Shown here: in pieces, positions 16,368 through 25,046 of the stretch
Layout: each line of letters starts with the position of its first letter
Position numbering within the stretch: position 1 is the first letter of the stretch
Assembly (NCBI RefSeq): GCF_000385135.1
Contig: NZ_ARQM01000012.1
Location: 1 to 64,000 of the forward strand
Direction: 5' to 3'
From: Promicromonospora sukumoe 327MFSha3.1
GTDB lineage: Bacteria; Actinomycetota; Actinomycetes; Actinomycetales; Cellulomonadaceae
Length of the DNA: 64,000 bases
The notes under the pieces: generated by a model
Database searches by the model: none
The model's input: the letters and a program-made list of their open reading frames with translations, nothing else
Told to the model about the DNA's origin: nothing
Position numbers and translations under genes: made by a program

Positions 16368-19300
16368 ATGAAGCGACAACTGTCAGCCCTGCTCGCCGCC
16401 GCCGTCGCCACGTGCGTCGTCGGCGCGGCAGCCACCAGCGCGGCCGCCGCGGCGGTCCCGCAGACCGGGGTGCAGCACGCGCCCGCGATCACCACCGACG
16501 ACAGACCCGACAGACCCGACAGGCCCTCCCCCGGCAAGCAGGCCGGGCAAGGCAAGCAGGACGGCAAGGGCCACGGGAAGGGCCACGGGAAGCCGGGCAA
16601 GCCGAAGCCCGGTAAGCCGGGCAAGCCCGGCAAGGGCCCGCACGCCCCCGGCGCGCGGGGCACGATCTACCTCGCCCCGGACGGCGACGACGCCGCCGCC
16701 GGCACCGAGGCCGCCCCGCTCGCCACGCTGGAGGCGGCACGCGACGCCATCCGCGCGCTGCGCGCCGCGGACAACCTCCCGGACGACGGCGTGACCGTCT
16801 ACCTGCGCGAGGGCACGTACGAGCGGTCGGCGTCGTTCACGCTCGGGGCCGAGGACTCCGGCACCGCGGGCGCGCCCATCACGTACCGCTCCTACCCGGG
16901 CGAGACCGCCACGGTCTCCGGCGGCAAGGAGCTGCCGTACGACGGCTTCTCCCCCGTGACCGACCAGGCCGTGCTCGACCGCGTCATCGAGACGTCGGCG
17001 CGCGACGACATCCTGCAGATCGACCTGGGCGAGCTCGGCATCGACGACTACGGACAGCTCAGCCGGCACGGCTACTGGAAGGCCAACGACGTCAGCACCA
17101 CCCCGCCGATGGAGCTGTACGTCGACGGCCAGGACATGACGCTCGCCCGCTGGCCCAACGCCGGCGCCGTGCAGGACACCGTCCAGATGAACAAGATCGT
17201 CGATGCCGGCCCCACCAAGGACGACGCCGACCTGCAGGACCGGGGCGGCACGTTCAGCTACTCCTACGACCGGCCGCAGCACTGGGGCCAGGCCGACGAC
17301 ATCTGGCTGGACGGCATCTTCGGCCAGAGCTGGGAGTGGTCGTACAACAAGATCGAGTCGATCGACACCGACGCGCGCACCATCACGCTGCGCTACGGCG
17401 AGATGTCGGGCCTGATGAAGACCTGGTACCCCGACTTCCACTTCGCGCAGAACCTGCTGGAGGAGCTCGACGCCCCCGGCGAGTACTTCATCGACCGCGA
17501 CTCCGGCGTCCTGTACCTGGTGCCGAACGCGTCGTTCCTCGCCCAGCGGGGCGCACCCGTCGTCACCACGCTCGACGAGCCGATGATCCGCACGGACGGC
17601 ACCTCGTACGTGACGTTCGACGACCTGGTGCTCGACTACGGGCGCGCGAACGCCGCCGTCATCCTCGGCGGCAGCCACGTGACCGTCTCGAACAGCGACA
17701 TCCAGAACTTCACCGACGGCGGGGTGCTCATCAACTCCCCCGGCCGGTACACCTACGACGGCATCCCGGTGAACCGCGGCGGCACGGACCACGCCGTCGT
17801 CTCCAACGACATCCGCCACGTGGGCGGCGTCGGCGTGGTGCTGCAGGGCGGGAACAAGACCACCCTCGCGCCCGGCAACAACCGGGTCGAGGACTCCCAC
17901 ATCCACGACTTCGCCTACTACCACAAGGCCTACAACCCGGGCGTGATGTTCGACGGCGTGGGCAACGTGGCGCGCGGGAACGAGATCAACGACGCCCCGC
18001 ACCCGGGCATCATCGTGCACGGCAACGACCACCTGTTCGAGCAGAACGAGGTCTACGACGTCTGCAAGACGTTCCAGGACCTCGGCGCGATCTACATGAA
18101 CTCGGGCGAGACGCCGCAGCAGCGCGGCCACGTGTTCCGGCAGAACTACTTCCACGACGTGGGCCTGACGAAGCACGGCGTGGAGGGCATCTACGCGGAC
18201 AACTTCACGTGGGACCTGAACATCGAGCAGAACGTGTTCGTGAACATGGGCAACGACGCGATCAAGTCCGGCTCGGCCGACTACATCGACGCCGTGAACA
18301 ACGTGTTCGTCGACACCACCGTGCCGTACGACAACTACACGCAGTGGATGGGCGACGGCGAGGGCAACACCGTCGACCGGGTCTACATGCCCAAGTGGGA
18401 GAAGGTCTTCGCGGACAACGGCGACTTCGTCGGCACGCCGTACCTGACGAAGTACCCGGAGCTGGGCCGCTTCTTCGAGGACAACCACTACTTCCCGGAC
18501 CACAGCACGTTCGACCGGAACGTGATCTGGAACCCGAACCGCACCCGCAACCCCGACGTCAACGCCGAGGGCGCCCTGGACACGAAGAACCTGCTGAACT
18601 ACGGGGACAACTGGGTCACCGACGCCGACCCCGGCTTCGTCGACGCGGCGGGCGGTGACTACTCGTTCACCGCGGACGCCGACGTGTTCGACCAGATCCC
18701 CGGCTTCGAGGCCATCCCGTTCGACGAGATCGGCACCGACGGGCACGTGGGGCACTCGCAGACGCCGGACGAGGTGGCGCTGGAGTCCCTCGTACTCCCC
18801 GGCGACCAGCTCACGATCACCCTGGGCGACGAGCTCTCGGTGGCGGCGCAGGCCGTGCCGTGGAACGCGACGAACCAGGCCGTCACCTACGCCTCGAGCG
18901 ACCCGGAGGTCGCGACGGTCAGCGCGTCCGGCGTGCTCACCGCCATCGGGCCGGGCGAGCTGGTCGTGACCGTCGAGTCGAAGGCCGACCCGGACATCCG
19001 CGACGAGATGACGGTCACCGTGGCCGCCGGCGACGGCGTGCTGCACCGGACCGACTTCGAGTCGGGCGCGAACGGCTGGCCCACCGATGCCAACCGCGCG
19101 ATCGTCGACGACGGCACGGGCGACCACGTGCTGCGCATCAAGAACGGTGCCAACACCCAGCTCGACCGGCAGTTCTCGCAGTACGCGCTGGACTTCACCG
19201 TCACGACGCCGGCCGAGGTGCCCGAGGGCGGGCAGCTGCTCGTCTACGACCGCACCGGCGCGACACCGGGCGGGTACGTCCGGTACCGGCACGCGGCGGC

Positions 19301-20357
19301 CGGGTCCACGTGGACGATCTTCGACTCGGCATGGGGCACGGTAAAGCAGGTGACCTTGCCCGCGGGCGAGGGCTTGGCGCCGGGCACGCAGTACGACGTG
19401 CGCGTGGTCGTCACGGCCGACGGCGTGCGGGTCCTGCTCGACGGCGAGGTGGTCGTCGAGGGCGCCAACCCGGCGCCCACGGCCGCCGGCAAGGTCGGCT
19501 TCTACGTGCAGGGCTTCACGGCCCTGGACTTCGACGACGTGACGTTCTCGCTGGTGGGAGTGGACCCCACGAGCGTGACGCTCGCGCCGTCGGCCGCCAC
19601 GATCGAGCCGGGCGAGACGTGGGAGCTGGACGCCACGTTCACCCCGGCCGACGCGACCCGCACCGGCCTGGAGTGGGCCTCCAGCGACGAGACGGTGGCC
19701 ACCGTGGCGGACGACGGCACGGTCCGCGGCGTCGGGGCCGGCACGGCGACCGTCACGGCGACGTCGACGGCCGTGCCCGGCCTGACGGCGTCGTCCACCG
19801 TGACCGTGCGGGCGGCCGACCACCCGGTGACCGAACTGGGCGCGGAGATCCTCGACGCGGCGGCGTGGGCGCCGTCCGGCGGGGTGACCGTCGCGGACGG
19901 CGTGGCGAAGCTCGCCCCGCGCAGCGCCTCCGGGTTCGCGCCGACGACGTTCGGTGACGAGCTGCTGCGCTTCGACTCGTCGTTCGGCGACTTCAACGGC
20001 GGCTGGTTCGGGTTCTCGGTGCGCTCGAAGACCGCGGGCAACCCGGTGTGGACCAACAGCAGCTCGGGCTACCTCGTGGTCATCAAGGAGGACGTCATCG
20101 AGATGCAGCGGTGGAAGCCCGACGTCTTCATGATCGACGTGTTCCCCAACACGGTGATCGAGCCGAACTCGTCGCACGAGATCACGTTCGGCAGCGTGGC
20201 CGTCGAGGGCGGCACCCGCGTGGTGCTGCGCGTGGACGGCGAGCCGGTGTGGAGCTACCTCGACGACACCCCGGACAACCCGCTGGCGGCGCCGGGCTAC
20301 TTCACGGTCTATCGCCAGGGCCCGGCGGGCGAGATGAGCATCTCCCCGGCGAGCTGA
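16368..20357 (+). CDS. Secreted multidomain parallel beta-helix protein, candidate GH141-like glycosidase
   Basis: A 1329-aa exported enzyme candidate. Signal peptide about 1-29; a Pro/Lys/Gly/His-rich low-complexity linker about 45-97; a right-handed beta-helix catalytic-type region about 98-795, opening with IYLAPDGDDAAAGTEAAP and containing ITYRSYPGE, as in GH141-type and related beta-helix proteins. Then come a bacterial Ig-like (BIG_2) domain (804-884), a jelly-roll binding domain (891-1062), a second BIG_2 (1064-1148) and a similar jelly-roll at the C-terminus (1154-1329). The ATG at 16368 has GGAG eight bases upstream; an in-frame GTG 33 nt earlier would add residues before the signal peptide. 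It shares an operator motif with the fucose transporter, so an extracellular alpha-fucosidase role is attractive but inferred. There is no anchor, only carbohydrate-binding-like modules. Confidence 0.85.
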   Translation: MKRQLSALLAAAVATCVVGAAATSAAAAAVPQTGVQHAPAITTDDRPDRPDRPSPGKQAGQGKQDGKGHGKGHGKPGKPKPGKPGKPGKGPHAPGARGTIYLAPDGDDAAAGTEAAPLATLEAARDAIRALRAADNLPDDGVTVYLREGTYERSASFTLGAEDSGTAGAPITYRSYPGETATVSGGKELPYDGFSPVTDQAVLDRVIETSARDDILQIDLGELGIDDYGQLSRHGYWKANDVSTTPPMELYVDGQDMTLARWPNAGAVQDTVQMNKIVDAGPTKDDADLQDRGGTFSYSYDRPQHWGQADDIWLDGIFGQSWEWSYNKIESIDTDARTITLRYGEMSGLMKTWYPDFHFAQNLLEELDAPGEYFIDRDSGVLYLVPNASFLAQRGAPVVTTLDEPMIRTDGTSYVTFDDLVLDYGRANAAVILGGSHVTVSNSDIQNFTDGGVLINSPGRYTYDGIPVNRGGTDHAVVSNDIRHVGGVGVVLQGGNKTTLAPGNNRVEDSHIHDFAYYHKAYNPGVMFDGVGNVARGNEINDAPHPGIIVHGNDHLFEQNEVYDVCKTFQDLGAIYMNSGETPQQRGHVFRQNYFHDVGLTKHGVEGIYADNFTWDLNIEQNVFVNMGNDAIKSGSADYIDAVNNVFVDTTVPYDNYTQWMGDGEGNTVDRVYMPKWEKVFADNGDFVGTPYLTKYPELGRFFEDNHYFPDHSTFDRNVIWNPNRTRNPDVNAEGALDTKNLLNYGDNWVTDADPGFVDAAGGDYSFTADADVFDQIPGFEAIPFDEIGTDGHVGHSQTPDEVALESLVLPGDQLTITLGDELSVAAQAVPWNATNQAVTYASSDPEVATVSASGVLTAIGPGELVVTVESKADPDIRDEMTVTVAAGDGVLHRTDFESGANGWPTDANRAIVDDGTGDHVLRIKNGANTQLDRQFSQYALDFTVTTPAEVPEGGQLLVYDRTGATPGGYVRYRHAAAGSTWTIFDSAWGTVKQVTLPAGEGLAPGTQYDVRVVVTADGVRVLLDGEVVVEGANPAPTAAGKVGFYVQGFTALDFDDVTFSLVGVDPTSVTLAPSAATIEPGETWELDATFTPADATRTGLEWASSDETVATVADDGTVRGVGAGTATVTATSTAVPGLTASSTVTVRAADHPVTELGAEILDAAAWAPSGGVTVADGVAKLAPRSASGFAPTTFGDELLRFDSSFGDFNGGWFGFSVRSKTAGNPVWTNSSSGYLVVIKEDVIEMQRWKPDVFMIDVFPNTVIEPNSSHEITFGSVAVEGGTRVVLRVDGEPVWSYLDDTPDNPLAAPGYFTVYRQGPAGEMSISPAS

Positions 20358-20358
20358 T

Positions 20359-20410
20359 CGACGTGTCAGACGCTCAGATCCCTGGAGGGGTCTGAGCGTC
20401 TGACACGTCG
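20359..20410. terminator. Bidirectional hairpin, perfect 20-bp arms (family B)
   Basis: Arms at 20359-20378 and 20391-20410 (CGACGTGTCAGACGCTCAGA and its complement) enclose 12 nt. It fills the 58-nt gap between two convergent genes, so it probably terminates both. The arm and loop start are shared with the hairpin at 47250-47301. Confidence 0.7.
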
Positions 20411-20415
20411 TCTTA

Positions 20416-21261
20416 TCAGGAGGTGAAGGTGTGGGTCTGCCGGCCCAGGTTCTCGATCTCCAGGGTCACCTCGTCGCCGTCGCGCAGGTACGGGAAACGG
20501 CCGGAGAGGGCGACGCCCTCGGGCGTGCCCGTGCAGATCAGGTCGCCCGGCTCGAGCGCCATGTACTGCGACAGGTGGTGCACGATCGCGGCGACGTCGA
20601 AGATCATGTCCGCCGTCGACGAGTCCTGCCGCGGCTCCCCGTTGACGAAGGAGCGCAGGCGCAGGCCGCCCGGGTCCACCTCGTCGGCCGGCACGAGCGC
20701 CGGGCCGGTGGGCAGGAACCCCGGCCCGCACTTGCCCTTGGACCACTGGCCGAGCGAGTCGTCGAGCTGCCACGCGCGCTCGCTGACGTCGTCCACCACG
20801 GTGTAGCCCGCGACGTGCTCCCGCGCCGCCTCGACCGACGGCAGGTAGCTCGCGCGCCGGCCGATCACGACCGCAAGCTCCACCTCCCAGTCGACCTTCT
20901 CGGCGCCGGGCGGCAGGGGCACGGCGTCGTCCGGCCCGGCGACGGTGTTGGGGTGCTTGAAGAAGATGATCGGCAGGCGCGGCGGCTCCGCGCCCGACTC
21001 GCGCGCGTGCGCGGCGTAGTTCTGCCCGATGCAGACGACGGCGGCCGGGCGCGCGATCGGCGCCCCGCGGCGCAGCGCGTCCGCGCCGTCGAGCACGGGC
21101 AGCTCCCCCGTCGCCAGGGCGGCCCGGGTGCGGGCCACGCCGTCGGTGGCGAGGAACGCGCCGTCGACGTCGGCGGTCAGCGGGCGCAGGTCGTAGGTGA
21201 CGCCGTCGGAGGTGACGGCGGGGATCTCCTGGCCGAGGGGGCCCAGGCGGAGCAGGTGCAT
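20416..21261 (-). CDS. FAH-family hydrolase, probable 2,4-diketo-3-deoxy-L-fuconate hydrolase
   Basis: A 281-aa fumarylacetoacetate-hydrolase-fold enzyme. Metal ligands are seen in WEVELAVVIG (two Glu, near residue 126) and DDVSERAWQ (Asp). IGQNYAAHARE and ICTGTPEGV are family blocks lining the active site. In the non-phosphorylating fucose pathway such an enzyme cleaves 2,4-diketo-3-deoxy-L-fuconate to pyruvate and lactate. The neighbouring SDR would supply that diketo acid. The specific substrate is inferred from context. The ATG at 21261 has CGAGGA five bases upstream and lies 36 nt after the SDR stop, so the two form one minus-strand operon. Confidence 0.85.
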   Translation of the reverse strand: MHLLRLGPLGQEIPAVTSDGVTYDLRPLTADVDGAFLATDGVARTRAALATGELPVLDGADALRRGAPIARPAAVVCIGQNYAAHARESGAEPPRLPIIFFKHPNTVAGPDDAVPLPPGAEKVDWEVELAVVIGRRASYLPSVEAAREHVAGYTVVDDVSERAWQLDDSLGQWSKGKCGPGFLPTGPALVPADEVDPGGLRLRSFVNGEPRQDSSTADMIFDVAAIVHHLSQYMALEPGDLICTGTPEGVALSGRFPYLRDGDEVTLEIENLGRQTHTFTS

Positions 21262-21297
21262 CGTGTCCTCGTTCTCGGTTCGGGTGGGCAGAGGGGC

Positions 21298-22065
21298 TCA
21301 GGCCTGCTCGGGCGGCCGCACGCGCAGCTCGTGCATGCCGCCGTCGACCGCGAGCGCCGTGCCCGTGGTCGCCGTGGCGAGCGGGCTGGCGAGGTAGCAG
21401 ACGGCGTGCGCGACGGCCTGGGGGCTGACCAGCTTGCCCGTGGGCTGGCGGGCCTCGAGGGCGGCGCGCTCGGCGGCGGGGTCGGCGGCGGCGTCGAGCA
21501 GGCGGCCCACCCAGGGTGTGTCGACGGTGCCGGGGTTCACGCAGGTCACGCGGATGTTCTCGCGCACGTGGTCGGCGGCCATCGCGAGCGTGAGCGCCTG
21601 GACGGCGCCCTTGCTCGCGGAGTAGAGGGCGCGCTGCGGCAGGCCGGTCCAGGAGGCGATGGACGCCGTGTTGACCACCGCGGCGTGCTCGGACTCGCGC
21701 AGGTACGGCAGCGCGGCGCGGGTGACGCGCACGATGCCGAGCACGTTGACGTCCAGCACGCGCAGCCACTCGGCGTCGTCGTTGTCGGCGACGGTGCCCT
21801 GGGCGCCGATGCCGGCGTTGTTGACGACGACGTCGATGCCGCCCAGGCGCCGCGCGGCGGCCTCGACGGCGGCGCGGACGGCGGCGTCGTCGGTCACGTC
21901 GGCGACCTCGCCGCTCGCGCCCTCGGGCACGCCGTCGGCGGAGCGGTCGATCGCGACGACCTGGGCGCCGCGCTCCAGCAGGGCGGTCACGACGGCGGCG
22001 CCGATACCGGACGCCCCTCCCGTGACGATGGCGCGGACGCCGTCGAACTCAAGGGCTGTGGTCAC
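21298..22065 (-). CDS. SDR dehydrogenase, probable 2-keto-3-deoxy-L-fuconate dehydrogenase
   Basis: A 255-aa classical short-chain dehydrogenase. NAD-binding TGGASGIG lies near residue 14 and NNAG near 87; the catalytic Ser is in NTASIASW and Tyr/Lys in YSASK. The C-terminal GTALAVDGG is typical. The start is GTG at 22065 because a strong AGGAGGAG lies 6 nt upstream; an ATG 84 nt earlier has no ribosome site and adds non-family residues. It is the first gene of a two-gene operon with the FAH hydrolase, divergent from alpha-L-fucosidase. Expected to oxidise the 2-keto-3-deoxy acid at C4. The substrate is inferred from the locus. Confidence 0.87.
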   Translation of the reverse strand: MTTALEFDGVRAIVTGGASGIGAAVVTALLERGAQVVAIDRSADGVPEGASGEVADVTDDAAVRAAVEAAARRLGGIDVVVNNAGIGAQGTVADNDDAEWLRVLDVNVLGIVRVTRAALPYLRESEHAAVVNTASIASWTGLPQRALYSASKGAVQALTLAMAADHVRENIRVTCVNPGTVDTPWVGRLLDAAADPAAERAALEARQPTGKLVSPQAVAHAVCYLASPLATATTGTALAVDGGMHELRVRPPEQA

Positions 22066-22162
22066 GGGAACTCCTCCTGGAAAACGGCTGCGATGGCGAT
22101 TCATCCAATCTATAGCACCGATCCGTGCCAATTCGTAGGGCTCGATCACGTTCTGGACCCGC

Positions 22163-22168
22163 TAGGCT
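22163..22168 (+). promoter_or_regulatory. Candidate -10 element of the fucosidase promoter
   Basis: TAGGCT in the divergent gap matches the hexamer found at other genes here, but it lies 75 nt before the fucosidase ATG, so this transcript would have a leader with a Shine-Dalgarno sequence. The -35 is weak. No clear copy of the CGATTATCGATTA motif is present in this gap. Confidence 0.35.
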
Positions 22169-22243
22169 CGACCTACTCGAAGCGATACGTCATACCTCTG
22201 CCCGCGCTTCGGGTTCAACCGCTCGACGAGGAGTGATCCGCAC

Positions 22244-23566
22244 ATGTCCCAGCCGGCCGATTCCGCCCCGCAGCCGCACCTGGACCGGACCTGGTTCACC
22301 GAGGCCAGGTTCGGCCTGTTCGTGCACTTCGGGCTGTACTCCGCCGCGGCCCGGCACGAGTGGGTGATGAGCAACGAACGCCAGACCGTCGAGCAGTACG
22401 AGCGCTACGCGGAGGTGTTCGACCCCGACCTGTTCGATGCCCGGGCGATCGCGCGAGCGGCCAAGGACGCCGGGATGCGGTACGTGGTGCTGACCACCAA
22501 GCACCACGACGGCTTCGCCCTGTGGGACTCCGCCGTCAGCGACTACTCCGTCGCGCGCACGCGGGGGCGCGACCTGGTCGCGGAGCTGGCCGAGGCGGTG
22601 CGGGCCGAGGGGCTGCGCCTGGGGCTGTACCACTCGCTCATCGACTGGCACCACCCGGACTTCACCGTGGACTTCGTGCACCCCCGCCGGGACGACCCGG
22701 ACGCCCACGCCCTGAACGAGGGCCGCGACATGGCGCGGTACCGCACCTACCTGCACGCGCAGGTGCGCGAGCTGCTCACCGGGTACGGCGCCGTCGACTA
22801 CGTGTTCTTCGACTACACCTACGCCCACGACCGGGACGGGTGGCGCGGCAAGTACCCCGAGGACTGGGACGCCGAGGGGCTGCTCGCCCTGGTCCGCGAG
22901 CTGCAGCCGCAGGCCGTGGTCAACGACCGCCTCGGCATCCCGGGCGACCTGGTCACCCCGGAGCAGTACCAGCCGGACCAGCCCATGCGGGACGACGCCG
23001 GCACGCCCATCACCTGGGAGGCCTGCCAGACGCTGAACGGGAGCTGGGGCTACGACCGGGACAACACCCGGTTCAAGGACCCGGACCTGCTGGTGCGCAT
23101 GCTCGTGGACACGGTGGCCAAGGGCGGCAACCTGCTGCTGAACATCGGCCCGGACGGGCGCGGCGCGATCCCGGCCCGCGACGCGACCACGCTCGCGGCG
23201 CTCGGAGCCTGGACCCGGCTGCACGGCCGCTCCATCACGGGGGCGGGTCCCGCGGAGCCGGAGCTGGCCCAAGCCCTCGCGCCGGGGCTGCCGCCCGGCG
23301 TCGTGCTCACGCAGCGCGCCGACCGGCTGTACCTGCACCTGTTCGCGTGGCCGTTCGCGCACGTGCACCTGCGCGGGCTGGCCGACCGCGTGCGGTACGC
23401 CCAGCTGCTGCACGACGGCTCCGAGCTGCGCGCCACCCGCACCGACCCGGACCAGAAGGCGTGGAACACGACGCCCGGCGGGCAGCCGCCCGGCACCCTG
23501 ACGCTGCACCTGCCCGCGGCGCGGCCCGACGTCGCGGTGCCGGTGGTCGAGCTGTTCCTGCGATGA
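22244..23566 (+). CDS. GH29 alpha-L-fucosidase, cytoplasmic
   Basis: It hydrolyses terminal alpha-L-fucose from oligosaccharides. The 440-aa protein starts RTWFTEARFGLFVHFGLYS, the conserved GH29 opening. It carries YVVLTTKHHDGFALWDS and the nucleophile Asp in YVFFDYTY (near residue 190). The NLLLNIGPDGRG segment and a short C-terminal beta domain are also typical. No signal peptide is seen, so it acts on imported substrate. That fits the transporter at 5361-8443. The start has CGAGGAGTG about 11 nt upstream. It anchors the fucose assignment of the whole locus. Confidence 0.95.
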   Translation: MSQPADSAPQPHLDRTWFTEARFGLFVHFGLYSAAARHEWVMSNERQTVEQYERYAEVFDPDLFDARAIARAAKDAGMRYVVLTTKHHDGFALWDSAVSDYSVARTRGRDLVAELAEAVRAEGLRLGLYHSLIDWHHPDFTVDFVHPRRDDPDAHALNEGRDMARYRTYLHAQVRELLTGYGAVDYVFFDYTYAHDRDGWRGKYPEDWDAEGLLALVRELQPQAVVNDRLGIPGDLVTPEQYQPDQPMRDDAGTPITWEACQTLNGSWGYDRDNTRFKDPDLLVRMLVDTVAKGGNLLLNIGPDGRGAIPARDATTLAALGAWTRLHGRSITGAGPAEPELAQALAPGLPPGVVLTQRADRLYLHLFAWPFAHVHLRGLADRVRYAQLLHDGSELRATRTDPDQKAWNTTPGGQPPGTLTLHLPAARPDVAVPVVELFLR

Positions 23567-23663
23567 GGCTCCTGCGATGAGTTCGGGGGCGCGCCGTCGT
23601 CGGACAGGGCATGAACCTGAAAAAGCATCGGCGGCCCGCCCCCTCGTCAGGCAGGGTTGAGCC

Positions 23664-24989
23664 ATGAGCGACGTCGACATGCCCCGCTGGAAGCGCAACG
23701 TCGGGCTGTTCCTCGCCGGCCAGACCATCTCCCTGTTCGGGTCGATGGTGGTCATGTACGCGGTCATGTGGCACCTGACCATCGAGACGCGGTCCGGGTC
23801 GGTGCTCATGCTGAGCATCGTGTTCGGCATGCTGCCGCAGGCATTCGTGTCGATCTTCGGCGGGGTGTGGGCGGACCGGCACCACCGCAAGTTCCTGATC
23901 ATGGGCTCGGACACCGTCATCGCCCTGGCGACCCTGGCGCTCGCGCTGCTCATGGTCAGCGGCGTCGACTCGCTCTGGGTCATCTACGCCGCGCTGGCGG
24001 TGCGCTCCGTGTTCGCCGGCATCCAGACGCCGGCCGTGAGCGCGATGATCCCGCAGATCACCCCGACCGACCAGCTCATGCGCGTCAACGGAATCTTCCA
24101 GTCCATCCAGTCGGGCATGATGCTGCTCGCCCCGGCCCTGGCGGCCGTGATCTACGCGTCCTTCGACATCGTCACCGTCTTCTTCGTGGACGTCGTGACC
24201 GCGCTGCTCGGCGTCGGGATGCTCGCGCTGGTCGCGGTGCCGCGCCTGGTGCGGTCCGACGCCGGCGAGCCGGTCAGCTACTTCGGCGACCTCGCCGCGG
24301 GTGTGCGGTACATCCGGTCGAACGCGCCCGTGCGGTGGCTCATCACGCTGTTCGCGTTGGTCATGTTCCTGGTGGGGGCGCCGAGCTACCTCACGCCGCT
24401 CATGGTCACCCGCACGTTCGGCGACGAGGTGTGGAAGCTGACCGCCAACGAGCTGTTCTGGGGCGGCGGCATGCTGCTGGGCGGCATCATCATGGCGTCG
24501 GTCGGGCCCCGGGTCACGCGCCGGGTGCGCCTCATGGTCGGGTCGGTGCTCGCCACCGGCGTGCTGGTCGCCGGGCTGGGCGTGGCCACGAACATGTGGG
24601 TGTTCTTCGGGATCGGGCTGGTGATCGGCGTCATGTTCGCGGCGCTCAACACCCCCGCGCTGACGATCATCCAGGAGCGCGTGGAACCCGAGATGCAGGG
24701 CCGGGTGTTCGGCTTCGTGGGCATCGTGATGACCGTGGCGATGCCGCTGTCCATGGTGGTGTTCGGCCCGCTGGCCGACCAGTTCTCCGTCCAGGCGCTG
24801 CTGATCCTGGCCGGCGTGCTGCTGGTGGCGGTGCTGGGCGCGATCCTCGCGTTCCCCGGGGCGCGGCGCTCGCTCGGGCAGGTCGACGCGGCGCCGGCTG
24901 CCGCACCGGAGGAGGCTGCCGCGGATGCCGTCGCGGCAGCGGGGCCGGCGACGTCGGCTGTGCCACAGGACACAGCCGACCTGCGCTGA
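23664..24989 (+). CDS. MFS transporter, DHA3/macrolide-efflux type
   Basis: A 441-aa integral membrane protein with about 12 helices. The cytoplasmic loop 2-3 motif GGVWADRHHRK matches the MFS signature. The N-terminal helix FLAGQTISLFGSMVVMYAVMWHL and the second-half loop RVFGFVGIVMTVAMPLS match DHA3 drug exporters. A C-terminal Ala/Glu-rich tail of about 40 residues is cytoplasmic. AGGG about 8 nt before the ATG supports the start. It follows the fucosidase by 97 nt but probably has its own role in efflux. The substrate is unknown. Confidence 0.9.
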   Translation: MSDVDMPRWKRNVGLFLAGQTISLFGSMVVMYAVMWHLTIETRSGSVLMLSIVFGMLPQAFVSIFGGVWADRHHRKFLIMGSDTVIALATLALALLMVSGVDSLWVIYAALAVRSVFAGIQTPAVSAMIPQITPTDQLMRVNGIFQSIQSGMMLLAPALAAVIYASFDIVTVFFVDVVTALLGVGMLALVAVPRLVRSDAGEPVSYFGDLAAGVRYIRSNAPVRWLITLFALVMFLVGAPSYLTPLMVTRTFGDEVWKLTANELFWGGGMLLGGIIMASVGPRVTRRVRLMVGSVLATGVLVAGLGVATNMWVFFGIGLVIGVMFAALNTPALTIIQERVEPEMQGRVFGFVGIVMTVAMPLSMVVFGPLADQFSVQALLILAGVLLVAVLGAILAFPGARRSLGQVDAAPAAAPEEAAADAVAAAGPATSAVPQDTADLR

Positions 24990-25025
24990 CGGCGTGAAAG
25001 TATTGCTGGGTCCCATAGCCGTCAG
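24986..25025 (+). terminator. Weak hairpin after the MFS gene
   Basis: CTGACGGC (24986-24993) and GCCGTCAG (25018-25025) are complementary. The left arm overlaps the MFS stop codon and the right arm lies just before the ATP-grasp gene. It could be a terminator or part of the next gene's leader. Confidence 0.35.
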
Positions 25026-25046
25026 CCATCCGTGCGGAAGGTTCCT

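Noticed and set aside
16383-20177. A 1264-codon open frame on the minus strand
   Set aside because: It is the mirror of the beta-helix gene. High GC leaves antisense frames open; it has Val/Arg/Gly-only composition, no start context and no domains.
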